Origin: Oceaniglobus trochenteri
GTDB taxonomy: Bacteria > Pseudomonadota > Alphaproteobacteria > Rhodobacterales > Rhodobacteraceae
Direction of reading: 5' to 3'
NCBI RefSeq assembly: GCF_020529025.1
Contig: NZ_JACNMM010000012.1
Location: 78,859 to 142,858 of the forward strand
Length of the DNA stretch: 64,000 nucleotides
Below are positions 53,502 to 62,888 of the stretch, one piece after another. Each line of letters opens with the position of its first letter. Positions within the stretch are counted from its first letter, which is position 1. The notes under the pieces are model-generated. The model did not search any database. It had not been told where the DNA came from and worked only from the letters and a program-made list of their open reading frames with translations. The position numbers and the translations under genes are program-made.

Positions 53502-54563
53502 ATGAAATCCAAACTGATTCTTTCAACAGTCGCTGCGATGATGCTGTCATCGGTCGCGGCTCAGGCCGACACGCTGCGGCTGCTGACATGGGGGGGCTAT
53601 GCGCCCGAGGATGTCATCGCCAAGTTCGAGGAGCAGACCGGCCACACGGTTGAAGTGACCAAATCCAACAACGAGGAAATGATCGCCAAGCTGCGCGCCA
53701 CCAATGGCGGCGGCTTTGATCTGGCCCAGCCCAGCCAGGACCGGATCGCCGGCCCGCAGGCCGAATTCGGCATCTACAAGCCGCTGGACATGTCGAAGAT
53801 CGACACCGCGCTGTTCATCCCCTCCATGCTGGAGGCCACCAAGGGCAACACCACCGTCGATGGCGAAGTCTACGCCGTGCCGCATGTCTGGGGCACCTCG
53901 GGGCTGGTGGTGAACACCGCCGAGGCGGGCGACGTGAAGGATTACACCGATCTCTGCAACGATTCCGTGGCCGGCAAGGTTTCCTACCGCCTGAAGCGCC
54001 CGACGCTGATCGGTTTCGCCTATGCCATGGGGCTTGATCCCTTCGCGGCCTATGGTGACGAAGCCGCCTACAAGGACATCATCGACCAGGTCGAGGCGAA
54101 GCTGGTCGAATGCAAGGCCAACGTCAAAACCTACTGGGATGGCGGCGACGAGCTGAAGAACCTTCTGCGCTCGGGCGAGGTTGTGGCGGCCATGGCCTGG
54201 GACACCGGCGGTTGGCAGTTGAACGACGATAACGCCGACATCATCTTCGTCGCCCCCGCCTCGGGTGCGCTGGGGTGGATCGACACCTTCGTTCTGCCTG
54301 CACGCGGGCGTGCCGACGATGCGGCCTATGACTGGATCAACTTCGTGATGCAGCCGGAAATCGCCGCGATGATCACCGCCTCGGCGGGCAACTTCACCGC
54401 CTCCAAGGGGGGCGATGCCAATGTCGACGATGCGCTGAAGGCCAAGTACCAGGCCAGCTTCCCGCAAGAGGCCATCGACAACATCAAGTGGTATCCGTCG
54501 GTGCCTGCCGGGCTTGAGGCGCTGGAAGGCGCCGCGCTGGACCGGATCAACGCCGCCAACTGA
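53502..54563 (+). CDS. potD: Polyamine-type ABC transporter binding protein
   Basis: This 353-aa periplasmic binding protein has a signal peptide (MKSKLILSTVAAMMLSSVAAQA). The mature start DTLRLLTWGGYAPEDVIAKFEEQTGH matches the PotD/PotF group that binds putrescine or spermidine. Later motifs include AVPHVWGTSGLVVN and VVAAMAWDTGGWQL. The start is ATG 53502, with TGGAGAAC upstream. It is the first gene of a potDABC operon. The exact polyamine is uncertain. Confidence 0.85.
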   Translation: MKSKLILSTVAAMMLSSVAAQADTLRLLTWGGYAPEDVIAKFEEQTGHTVEVTKSNNEEMIAKLRATNGGGFDLAQPSQDRIAGPQAEFGIYKPLDMSKIDTALFIPSMLEATKGNTTVDGEVYAVPHVWGTSGLVVNTAEAGDVKDYTDLCNDSVAGKVSYRLKRPTLIGFAYAMGLDPFAAYGDEAAYKDIIDQVEAKLVECKANVKTYWDGGDELKNLLRSGEVVAAMAWDTGGWQLNDDNADIIFVAPASGALGWIDTFVLPARGRADDAAYDWINFVMQPEIAAMITASAGNFTASKGGDANVDDALKAKYQASFPQEAIDNIKWYPSVPAGLEALEGAALDRINAAN

Positions 54564-54586
54564 CGGCCCACCACCATACGACGCAG

Positions 54587-54617
54587 GGGAAGCGCGGGTT
54601 TCGCGCTTCCCGTTTTT
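54587..54617 (+). terminator. Attenuator hairpin between potD and potA
   Basis: A 10-bp stem gggaagcgcg/cgcgcttccc, loop ggttt, followed by GTTTTT, lies 23 bp past the potD stop. It would let potD mRNA exceed that of the membrane and ATPase genes, as expected for a binding protein. Confidence 0.7.
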
Positions 54618-54632
54618 CATGAAAGCCACCGG

Positions 54633-55751
54633 ATGCCCAATACCCCCGACCTCGAATGCCGTGCGATTTCGAAAAGTTTCGATGATTTCAAGGCGGTCAA
54701 GGATGTCAGCTTCAGCGTGCCCCAGGGCACCTTCTTTTCCATTCTCGGGCCGTCGGGCTGTGGCAAGACCACGCTTTTGCGGATGATCGCCGGGTTTCAG
54801 AAACCCACGGGCGGCGATCTTCTGATCAAGGGCAATTCGGTGCTGGAGGTGCCGCCCAACAAGCGGCCCGTTTCCATGGTGTTTCAACATCTTGCACTGT
54901 TTCCGATGATGAACATCGGGGCCAATGTCGGCTTTGGCCTGCGCCAGCGCGGGGTGAACAAGACCGACATCAAGAAGCAGGTGGAACGCGTTCTTGAACG
55001 TGTGGGCCTGGGCGGCGTGGCCGACCGGCCCGTCAGCTCGCTTTCGGGCGGGCAGAAGCAGCGGGTGGCGATTGCACGCTGCATGGTGCTGGAGCCTGAC
55101 GTTCTGCTGCTGGACGAACCCCTTGGCGCGCTTGACCTCAAGCTGCGCGAACACATGAAGATCGAGCTGAAACAGCTTCAGTCCGAATTCAACACAACCT
55201 TCGTCTATATCACCCACGACCAGTCCGAAGCCCTGGTGATGAGCGACCAGATCGCCGTCATGAACCACGGTGTGTTTGAACAGGTCGGCACGGCCAAGGA
55301 ACTGTATTACGAACCCGCAACCGCCTTCGTGGCCGGTTTCGTGGGCGAGGCGAACAGGCTTCGGGCCACGTTCAAATCGGCCGAGGGCGGCCTGTTGCAG
55401 ATGGTCACCCCCGAAGGCCGCGCCCTTGGCGGTGTCGATGCGGGGCAGGGCCTGTCGCCGGGTGAAACGGTCGAGGTGTTCGTGCGCCCCGAGGCGGTGC
55501 GCCTGTCGCGCAATGCCGCCGATGTGGCACAGATGGGCAACACCGGGCAGGGCCGGGTCGAGAACATCCTGTTCAACGGCGCCAACAGCCAGCTTATCCT
55601 GCGCGATCAGGCCACGGGCGCCGAGATGAACATGGCGCTGCCCCAGACCGGCGAATTCCGCGATCTTGAAAGGGGCGCCGAAATCGCCTTTGGATGGGAC
55701 CCGCAGCAGACCCGCGTCTATCGCAGCAAAGGCAACGCCCATGGCAAATGA
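54633..55751 (+). CDS. potA: Polyamine ABC transporter ATP-binding protein
   Basis: This 372-aa ATPase has Walker A GPSGCGKTTLL near residue 40, the LSGGQKQRVAIAR signature near residue 137, Walker B VLLLDEPLGALDLK, and a C-terminal TOBE-like domain (residues 290-360). It powers the polyamine importer. Its stop overlaps the permease start by 11 bp. An attenuator lies between it and potD. Confidence 0.93.
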   Translation: MPNTPDLECRAISKSFDDFKAVKDVSFSVPQGTFFSILGPSGCGKTTLLRMIAGFQKPTGGDLLIKGNSVLEVPPNKRPVSMVFQHLALFPMMNIGANVGFGLRQRGVNKTDIKKQVERVLERVGLGGVADRPVSSLSGGQKQRVAIARCMVLEPDVLLLDEPLGALDLKLREHMKIELKQLQSEFNTTFVYITHDQSEALVMSDQIAVMNHGVFEQVGTAKELYYEPATAFVAGFVGEANRLRATFKSAEGGLLQMVTPEGRALGGVDAGQGLSPGETVEVFVRPEAVRLSRNAADVAQMGNTGQGRVENILFNGANSQLILRDQATGAEMNMALPQTGEFRDLERGAEIAFGWDPQQTRVYRSKGNAHGK

Positions 55752-56607
55752 CCGCGCGAAACTGACCTTCTGGCTGTTGCTGGCGCCGCTGATGATCTGG
55801 CTGCTGACGCTGATCGTGCTGCCGCATCTGGGCATGTTCCTGGTATCGCTGCGCGAAAAGGTGGGGGTGCGCGAATACGAAACCAGCTTTGCCAACTATG
55901 CCGTCTTCTTCAACGAACCGCTGTACTGGAACACCTTCGCGCGCACGGCCTACATGTCGGTGACGGCGACGGCGCTGACGCTCTTCATCGGGTTTCCCAT
56001 CGCCTATTACATCGCCAAGCTGACGCGCGGGCGCACCAAGACCACGCTGTTTTTGATGTGCCTGATCCCCTTCTGGGTCAGCGAGCTGGTGCGCACCTTC
56101 GGCTGGATGATCCTTCTGCGGGAAACCGGGGTGATTTCGAACGTGCTGCAATACCTCGGGCTGGTGGGTGGGCCGGTTGAAATGCTCTACAACGACGCGG
56201 CGATCATGACCGGGCTTGTCTATACCTCGATGCTGTTCATGGTGGTGCCGCTGGTCACGACGCTGGACAGCCTGGACGACAGTCTGATCGAAGCGGGCTA
56301 TGATCTTGGCGCCAGCGGCTTTGCCATCCTGCGCGAGATCGTGATTCCCCATGCCATGCCCGGCATCGTGTCGGGCTGCATCGTCGTCTTCATGCTGAGC
56401 CTTGGAAACTACCTCACCCCGATCCTTTTGGGGGGCAAGGACAGCCTGTGGTTCACCGGGCTGATCTACAACCAGTTCATCACCCGCTTCAACTGGGAGC
56501 TGGGCTCGGCCTTCGGTTTCCTTCTGCTGGGGCTGTCGTCGCTGATCGTCTTTGTCGGTCTGAAACTGTCGCGCCAGTCGCTGGGCAAGACGATGGCACA
56601 GACATGA
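55741..56607 (+). CDS. potB: Polyamine ABC transporter permease PotB-like
   Basis: This 288-aa integral membrane protein has six predicted segments. The EAA loop EAGYDLGASGFAILREIVIPHAMPG lies near residue 185. It is the PotB/PotH-type permease. I start at ATG 55741 (MANDRAK), inside the end of potA. Its TGA overlaps the ATG of potC. Confidence 0.9.
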   Translation: MANDRAKLTFWLLLAPLMIWLLTLIVLPHLGMFLVSLREKVGVREYETSFANYAVFFNEPLYWNTFARTAYMSVTATALTLFIGFPIAYYIAKLTRGRTKTTLFLMCLIPFWVSELVRTFGWMILLRETGVISNVLQYLGLVGGPVEMLYNDAAIMTGLVYTSMLFMVVPLVTTLDSLDDSLIEAGYDLGASGFAILREIVIPHAMPGIVSGCIVVFMLSLGNYLTPILLGGKDSLWFTGLIYNQFITRFNWELGSAFGFLLLGLSSLIVFVGLKLSRQSLGKTMAQT

Positions 56608-57458
56608 TTACAGGCATCCCGCAAAGCGGCGCGTTCCGCTGGACCTATCGCGCCTATGTCACGCTGTTCTTCGTCTATCTGGCGCTGCCGCTTGTCACCG
56701 TCTGCGTCTTTGCCTTCAATGACAGCGTCTTCCCCTCGCTGCCGTGGGAGGGGTTCACCTGGGCATGGTTCTTCGGGGACGAGGCACCCTATATCGGCGT
56801 GTTTCATGAACGCCCGATCCTGCGTTCCATCGTCACCTCGGGCGTGGTGGCCTTCTGGGTGGCGCTGCTGGCGGTCTTCGTGGGCACCTGCAACGCCTTC
56901 CTGTTCGTGCGGCACGAATTCCGCGGCAAGGGGTTTCTCTATATCCTCATGCTTCTGCCGCTGATCATTCCCGGCATCATCCTGGGCATCTCGATCCTGG
57001 TCTTTTCCTCGTCGGTGGCAAACTTCCTTGAGGATGCAACGGGGCTGTGGTTCGACGGGTTGCGTCCCGGGCTGATCCTGGTGGTGCTGGGGCAGTTTTC
57101 CTTCATCACCACCTTTGCCACGCTGGTCATTTCCGCGCGGTTGCAAAAGTTCGACCCCAGCCTTGAAGAGGCGGCGCTGAACCTTGGCGCGACGCGCTGG
57201 GGTGCCGTGCGGGCGGTGACGCTGCCGTTCCTGTTTCCGGCCATGGCGGCGGCCGGGGTAGTTGCGGTGCTGATGAGTTTCGAGAATTTCAACACCACGC
57301 TGATGCTGGTGGGTTCGGATGCGCCGCTGACCATCACCATGTTCGACCGGCTCAAGCTGGGGTCGACGCCGGTTCTGAACGCGGTGTCGCTGCTGTTGAT
57401 GGTGGTCTCGGCGCTTCTGGGGCTGGCCTCGCTTCTGCTTCAGAAACGGAGCGACTGA
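56604..57458 (+). CDS. potC: Polyamine ABC transporter permease PotC-like
   Basis: This 284-aa protein has six membrane segments and the EAA motif EEAALNLGATRWGAVRAVTLPFLFP near residue 190. It is the PotC/PotI-type permease partner of potB. The start overlaps the potB stop by 4 bp. It ends close to the convergent YhaN gene. Confidence 0.9.
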   Translation: MITGIPQSGAFRWTYRAYVTLFFVYLALPLVTVCVFAFNDSVFPSLPWEGFTWAWFFGDEAPYIGVFHERPILRSIVTSGVVAFWVALLAVFVGTCNAFLFVRHEFRGKGFLYILMLLPLIIPGIILGISILVFSSSVANFLEDATGLWFDGLRPGLILVVLGQFSFITTFATLVISARLQKFDPSLEEAALNLGATRWGAVRAVTLPFLFPAMAAAGVVAVLMSFENFNTTLMLVGSDAPLTITMFDRLKLGSTPVLNAVSLLLMVVSALLGLASLLLQKRSD

Positions 57459-57467
57459 CGCCGCCCC

Positions 57468-60400
57468 CTACAGCCGGTGAACCCTGAGCGCGTCACCGCA
57501 GACCTCGCGCGCGAGGTCGACGACGTGATTGTGGTGGGTGAGGTAGATCGCCTGACCCGTCCGCCCGATCCGCGCCATCAACCGGCAGGCGGCGCGGGTG
57601 CGGTCTTCGTCGAAGGTTTCGAAGATGTCATCGCAAAAGAAGGGCAGAACCGTGCCCTGCTGGGCAAGCTGTTCATAGGCCGCGGCGCGCAGGGCCAGGT
57701 AGAGCTGAAACCGCGTACCCTTTGACATGTCCTGCGCGCGTTTCGACTGCCCCGACGGATCAAGCGCGATCAGCGTTTCGGCATTGCCCTCGGGCTGGGT
57801 GCGCAGGCGGGTATAGGCGCCGTTCGTCAGGTCGCCAAAGGCGGTTTCGGTGGCCTTCATCATCCCGCTGCGGTGGGCGTCGCGATAGCGGCGGATCGCA
57901 TCTTCCGCCAGGGCATGGCCGAAATGCAGTTCCAGATGCGCCAGGGCGGCCTCTTGCATTTCAAGTTCCAGCGTGGCCTTGCGTTCGGTCAGCACGGCGA
58001 TATCCGCGTCACCCGTGACGGCGGAAAGATCACGCTGGGCGGCGCTGCGCGCGGCGATGGCATCGCGATATGCTGTTTCGATCCGCGCGCCGTCGGCCTC
58101 GTCCTGGATCAGACGGGCGTCAAGATCGGCCGCCGTGGTATCGGCCAGCGCGGCGCGTACGCCGTCAAGGTCGGGGACATCCAGCATGCTGCAAAGCTCG
58201 GCCAGAAGGGTGTCGCGCCGCGCGCGCGCCGCGATCACACGGCGGGCAAGATCGGCGGCGGCGCGAAGGTCGGGCAGGGTGGCGGTGGGCACCTCGGGGG
58301 GGAAGGCGCGGGCGATTTCCCCGGCGCGGGTTTCGATCGCCTTCAGGGCCTGCGCGGCCCTTTCGCGTTCGCCACCAAGGCTTTCGATGGTGTCGACAAG
58401 TGCGGCGTGGCGGGCCTCGGCCTCTTGCGCGGCGGCGGATCTGGCGCGAAGGGATTCATGGGCCTCGCGCGCCGGAAGATCGGCGGGGGTGGCGGCAATC
58501 GCCGCCAGTGCGGCGGTGAAGGCGCGCTGATCCGCCTCCATGCCCGCGATCTGGCGGGCGACGGAAAGGCGCCGCGCCTCTTGTTCGCGCAGGTCGCGCA
58601 GCGGGGCGAAAGAGGCGGCCAGAACATCGGCGGACACGCTGTCGCCAAAGGCCTGCGTCACCGCATCGCGCCACGCGGCATCGGCCATTTCCGTCGCCGC
58701 CATCAGTGTTGCGCGGTGATCGGTGCGGCGCGCCAGGTCGCGGCGCAGCCCGTCCAGTTGTGCCTTGGCGGCTGCCAGGTTTTCCTGTGCCTTGCGTTCA
58801 TTGGCCGCCTCGCGGCGCGCGCTGTCCAGCAAGGTGTCGAAATCGGGATCGGCCAGATCGAAATGCGGCTTCAGCGCCTCGGCCAGCCTGGCGGCCCGGT
58901 CAAGGGTGTCGGCGTGTTCGGCCTGAAGTAGGGCAAGGCGCTGCTGCGCGGCTTGCGCTTCGGCCAGGCGGTCAAGCCATGTCACCAGCGCGGCGGGGGC
59001 AGGGGGCGGGGCAAGGCCGACCTGCGCCGCCGCTGCACCCACCTGCGCGGTGATGGCATCCAGCCGTTCCTGCAATGCCGCCTGCGTGGTTTCAGTCCGT
59101 GACAGCCGCGCCGCAAGCCGGGCATCTTCCTGCTGCAATTGGCGCAACTGCCCCAGGTCGCGGGCCAGCGCGAGGCGGGTCGCAGCGGCACCATCCACGG
59201 CCTGCATTGCCGCCTCGAAGGGGGTGGCGGTTTCGGGTGTCAGGCTTTCGCGATGCTGCTGCCAAAGGGTGTTGCGCTGATCCAGCAAGGCCTGCGCCGC
59301 GCTGTCCGAGATCAGCCCGCCAGCCTGTTCAAGCGTGGCAATCTGCGCCCGCGCTTCCGCGCGCTGGGTTTCCAGCGTCTCCAGCGTTTCCCGGCAAAGG
59401 CGCAATTCGCCCTCAAGGCGGGCATGTTCCTCGGCCAGGGCGGCGGCCTGATCGCGGGTCAGGGGCGCTGTGGGGGCCTCGCGGCCAGGGGCCAGCGCCG
59501 CAAGGGCTGCGGCGGCCTGGCGGCGGGCTTCGGCGATAGCCTGGGTGGCGGTCGCGTGCCGGGTGGCCAGGGCATCGGCGGCATGGCGGTTCAGTACTGC
59601 ATCAAGCCTGGGCCCTTCGTCCCCGGCCTGCCGCTCCAACGCTTGGCATGCCTCTGCGATGCGGTCGTTCAGCTGTTCGATTTCATCATCTTCCGCGTCA
59701 ACCTGCCGCCGGCTGTCGCGCGCCGCGTCGCGCAGCAGTTCCAGGTCGCTGAAACAGGCCGGGGTCACGATCAGGTCCGTCGGATCGGTGGTGTCGGCCA
59801 CGCCCAGGTCACGCGCTGCCCGGCGCATGTCGTCGTGGATGTCGTTCAGGGTCTGGCGTCGCTTGGGCAGATCGTTCTCGGCGGCGGTGTGGCGGGCGGG
59901 CAGATCGCCCATGGCCTCCAGATCGCGCGCAAGGGCCAGACCCTCGTCATCGCGCGCGATCGCGTCACGCTCGGCGCTCAGGCGGGCCAGGTCGGAGTCG
60001 AGACGCGCCTGATCGGCCTCGGCCTGGCGTTGTTCGGTCAGCATCTCGATCAGGGTTTCGGATTCAAGGTCAAGAAAATCCGGCATTCCGGCGTGGCTGT
60101 CGATCAGGGCATCCAGGCTTTCGATCTCGGCCAGAAGAGGCAGGGCCGCGCGCCGGGCGCGGGTTCGGGCATGTTCGCGGGTATGGGCGGCGCGTTCCTC
60201 GGCGGCGCGGGTTTCATCCTCGGTTGCGCGGTGCAGGGCCTGGCGCAGGGCGCGATAGGCGCTGGCGGTGGTATCCTCGGCGCGGATCTGGCGATCAATC
60301 TCGGAGAGTTCGCGTTTCAGTTCGGCCATCCGGCTCTTGCTGCCGCGCTTCTTGTAGAGGTCATCGGCGCGGGCGCGCACATCGTCCAGAACCGCCGTCA

Positions 60401-60881
60401 GATCGCCGATGCCCGCCGCGGCCGAAAACAGCAGCCGGCCGATATCGCCCTTCGCACTGGCAATCTCTTCGCCGCCCTGTTCGATGGTTTCATCGTCAAG
60501 GCACAGAAGGCTGCGGTAATCTTCAAGCCCCAGCCCGCCGAGATGCGCCGCCAGCGCCTGTTCAGGCAGAACCTGGCCCTGGGCGTCCAGCAGGGTGCCG
60601 TCGCGCAGGGGCAGGCGGGTCAGTTCTTGATCGCGCCCGTCCAGCGTCAGCAGGCCCGAGACGCGCAGCGCCTTGCGTTCGTGGCGAAAGGCATAGGGTT
60701 CGCGATGGGGAAAACCATAAAGAAGGCGCAGGAAACCCTCCATCGTGGTGGTCTTGCCCGCCTCGTTCGGGCCGTGGATGATGTGGAAATCCGATCCATC
60801 CCTTGGCGCCGGTCCGAAATCATAGCTGCGTTCGGTGAACTGGCCGAAAAGTTCAAGATCAAGACGCCGCAGCCGGATCAT
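57468..60881 (-). CDS. YhaN/SbcC-like AAA ATPase
   Basis: This 1137-aa protein has an N-terminal ATPase part with Walker A GPNEAGKTTTMEGFLRLLYGFPHREP near residue 37. A very long coiled-coil-rich middle (Ala/Glu/Arg-rich, residues 170-1000) follows. The C-terminal half ATPase has VLPFFCDDIFETFDEDRT, the Walker B region. It is paired with a downstream-start metallophosphoesterase whose stop overlaps its start by 4 bp. This is the Rad50-like YhaN of the YhaO-YhaN type, which processes DNA ends. Confidence 0.85.
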   Translation of the reverse strand: MIRLRRLDLELFGQFTERSYDFGPAPRDGSDFHIIHGPNEAGKTTTMEGFLRLLYGFPHREPYAFRHERKALRVSGLLTLDGRDQELTRLPLRDGTLLDAQGQVLPEQALAAHLGGLGLEDYRSLLCLDDETIEQGGEEIASAKGDIGRLLFSAAAGIGDLTAVLDDVRARADDLYKKRGSKSRMAELKRELSEIDRQIRAEDTTASAYRALRQALHRATEDETRAAEERAAHTREHARTRARRAALPLLAEIESLDALIDSHAGMPDFLDLESETLIEMLTEQRQAEADQARLDSDLARLSAERDAIARDDEGLALARDLEAMGDLPARHTAAENDLPKRRQTLNDIHDDMRRAARDLGVADTTDPTDLIVTPACFSDLELLRDAARDSRRQVDAEDDEIEQLNDRIAEACQALERQAGDEGPRLDAVLNRHAADALATRHATATQAIAEARRQAAAALAALAPGREAPTAPLTRDQAAALAEEHARLEGELRLCRETLETLETQRAEARAQIATLEQAGGLISDSAAQALLDQRNTLWQQHRESLTPETATPFEAAMQAVDGAAATRLALARDLGQLRQLQQEDARLAARLSRTETTQAALQERLDAITAQVGAAAAQVGLAPPPAPAALVTWLDRLAEAQAAQQRLALLQAEHADTLDRAARLAEALKPHFDLADPDFDTLLDSARREAANERKAQENLAAAKAQLDGLRRDLARRTDHRATLMAATEMADAAWRDAVTQAFGDSVSADVLAASFAPLRDLREQEARRLSVARQIAGMEADQRAFTAALAAIAATPADLPAREAHESLRARSAAAQEAEARHAALVDTIESLGGERERAAQALKAIETRAGEIARAFPPEVPTATLPDLRAAADLARRVIAARARRDTLLAELCSMLDVPDLDGVRAALADTTAADLDARLIQDEADGARIETAYRDAIAARSAAQRDLSAVTGDADIAVLTERKATLELEMQEAALAHLELHFGHALAEDAIRRYRDAHRSGMMKATETAFGDLTNGAYTRLRTQPEGNAETLIALDPSGQSKRAQDMSKGTRFQLYLALRAAAYEQLAQQGTVLPFFCDDIFETFDEDRTRAACRLMARIGRTGQAIYLTHHNHVVDLAREVCGDALRVHRL

Positions 60882-62116
60882 TCCGCCGCCCCCTTCATCA
60901 ATGCGGTGACGTGCCGCGCCCCGTCGCCCGCCAGCCGCCGCACCAGCGCTGCCTGCGCCTTGGCGTCGGGCAGAAGGTGCGCGCGCAGATGGGCGGGCAA
61001 TTCGGCCAGCACATCGTCAAGCTGGCTGTCCAGGGTGGCGGCAAAGCCCGGCTCGTCCAGGATGGTCTGCATGAAGCTGGCCAGTTCGGCGGTGGCGGTG
61101 GCGTCGGGGCCGGTTTCGCCGGGGTCCGACAGCGCGAATTCCACCTTTTCCACCCAGAGCGTTCCCGTCTCGCGCGCTGTCGTCGCGATCAGGGCGGACC
61201 AGGTGTCGCGGTCGCGTTCCACCTGCCAGCGCCGCGCGAAGGCGCCGCTCAGGCGTAGCCGCAGGATCGTGGCGTCGCTGTCGGCATCGGCGGCGATCCG
61301 GCGCAGTTCGCCGCGCAGGTGGCTGCGCAGGGCGTCTTCGTCCTCGCAACCCGCCACCGACAGGTCGATCCGTTGGAATGTGACCTGCGAGGTGGCGATT
61401 TCCGACAGCGTGATGCGCCCGTCGTCGATGCTCAGCAGGGTGGCGCTCTGCGCGCCGGCCTCGCCGATGTCGCGGCCCTGGGGAATGCCGGGCATCACCA
61501 CGAAGGGCGACCGGGAATGGACCTGCCGCTTGTGGATATGGCCAAGCGCCCAGTAATCGAACCCCATGCCCACCAGATCGGACAACGTGCAGGGCGCATA
61601 GGTATCATGGCCCGCCGCCCCGGCCAGGGAAGTGTGCAGCATCGCGATATTGACGCTATCGGCAACGGGGGCAGAGAACTTGCCCAGCAGGCTGTCGGGG
61701 GCGTGGCGGCCGCTGAAGCTGACGCCGTGAATCCAGACATCGTGATCGTCCAGCTTCACCCGCCCGCCGCGCCCGTCGAAGACATGCACGTTGTCGGGCA
61801 GCGCAACCTCGCCCGTGATCGGGTTCTCGGCGTCGTGGTTGCCCTTGTTATAGAAGACGGGAATCCGGCCGCGGCGCAGTCGGTCAAGCTGTTCCAGCAG
61901 GAAGGCGGCGGTGCGGGCGCTGCGGGCGGCGCCATCGTAAAGGTCGCCCGCGATCAGAAGGGCCGCCACCTTTTCCTCCAGCGCCACCTCGACGATGCGC
62001 GCGAAGGCGCCGCGCGTTGCGGCCTGCACCCTGTCGCGCAGGTCGGGGTCGCGCAGGGCCAGCGATTTCAGCGGAGAATCAAGGTGGATGTCGGCGGTGT
62101 GGAGAATCTTGATCAC
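60878..62116 (-). CDS. YhaO/SbcD-like DNA repair exonuclease
   Basis: This 412-aa metallophosphoesterase is Mre11-like. Metal ligands are seen in HTADIHLDSP near residue 6, AGDLYDGAAR near residue 56, NKGNHDAENP near residue 90, and ALGHIHKRQVHSR near residue 190. Mre11-type nucleases cut DNA ends and hairpins. The start is GTG 62116. The two genes form one operon and are divergent from the EF-hand genes. Confidence 0.88.
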   Translation of the reverse strand: MIKILHTADIHLDSPLKSLALRDPDLRDRVQAATRGAFARIVEVALEEKVAALLIAGDLYDGAARSARTAAFLLEQLDRLRRGRIPVFYNKGNHDAENPITGEVALPDNVHVFDGRGGRVKLDDHDVWIHGVSFSGRHAPDSLLGKFSAPVADSVNIAMLHTSLAGAAGHDTYAPCTLSDLVGMGFDYWALGHIHKRQVHSRSPFVVMPGIPQGRDIGEAGAQSATLLSIDDGRITLSEIATSQVTFQRIDLSVAGCEDEDALRSHLRGELRRIAADADSDATILRLRLSGAFARRWQVERDRDTWSALIATTARETGTLWVEKVEFALSDPGETGPDATATAELASFMQTILDEPGFAATLDSQLDDVLAELPAHLRAHLLPDAKAQAALVRRLAGDGARHVTALMKGAAE

Positions 62117-62460
62117 TGCGGCCTCTTCTTTTCCGGCCGAGTTTCAGGGGAATGCGCAGTGAATGCAATCGCGCAGTGCGCTGCCGCAGACCGGTGTCGC
62201 GTGCAAGGCGAATGTCGCCCGGCGCCCGGCACGCGCGGTTTCCCTGCGCCTTTCCGCCAGAATGGCCGCGCCCCGGCGGAAGGTTCCCGCCGAGCTTTCG
62301 TACCGGGCGGGAGGGCGCCAAGCCCGGCGGCGATTTTGGGCAACCCGTCGCGGATTTGGCCATCACCGGGGCGGGGTGCGTGACCTTGGCCGCGCCATCG
62401 GGCCTATTGCCGGTGCACGGCGACGAAGCCGGGCTTTGAACCTCAAAAGGAGAAGAGCAG
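62117..62460. other. 344-bp region with no convincing gene
   Basis: Between the exonuclease GTG and the EF-hand gene I find no frame with family similarity or good codon use. It is GC-rich, with CGGCGG/CCGCCG-type inverted repeats. It probably holds the two divergent promoters. Confidence 0.5.
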
Positions 62461-62712
62461 ATGAAATCGACCAATATCCTCGCAGCGACCGCAATTGGCC
62501 TGTCCCTGGTTGGCATGGCCGCAACGGCCCAGGATGCCATGGTGACCGATGCCGATGGCGACGGCGCCTATTCCTACGAGGAGCTGATGGCCGCCTATCC
62601 GGACATGACCGAGGAAACCTTCCTGACGATCGATGCCAACGCCGATGGCCTTGTCGATGACGAGGAACTGGCAATGGCACGCGACGGCGGCCTTCTGCCC
62701 GCAGACGGCTGA
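62461..62712 (+). CDS. Small secreted EF-hand protein
   Basis: This 83-aa protein has a signal peptide (residues 1-23). Two EF-hand loops follow, DADGDGAYSYEEL and DANADGLVDDEEL. The spacing and the MAAYPDM segment match a single module of the larger neighbour. It would bind two calcium ions in the periplasm. AAAGGAGAAGAG lies before the ATG. A bidirectional-type terminator follows. Confidence 0.85.
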   Translation: MKSTNILAATAIGLSLVGMAATAQDAMVTDADGDGAYSYEELMAAYPDMTEETFLTIDANADGLVDDEELAMARDGGLLPADG

Positions 62713-62740
62713 CGCTTCCTTCCCCGCTCACGAAAAAGGG

Positions 62741-62764
62741 CCCCGCACCGGCAACGGTGCGGGG
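62741..62764 (+). terminator. Terminator after small EF-hand gene
   Basis: A 10-bp stem ccccgcaccg/cggtgcgggg with a 4-nt GCAA loop is flanked by AAAAAGGG on one side and TCTTTGATTT on the other. It may work in both directions. Confidence 0.7.
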
Positions 62765-62888
62765 TCTTTGATTTCGCACACACATTCATGTGATGCAGAA
62801 AACTGAAATCCCGGGGAACGATGCCGCTGTCAGCGCATTGGTTGGGGGAAGGCACAATGAAGTGCCACACAAAACGCTAGGAGCTACC

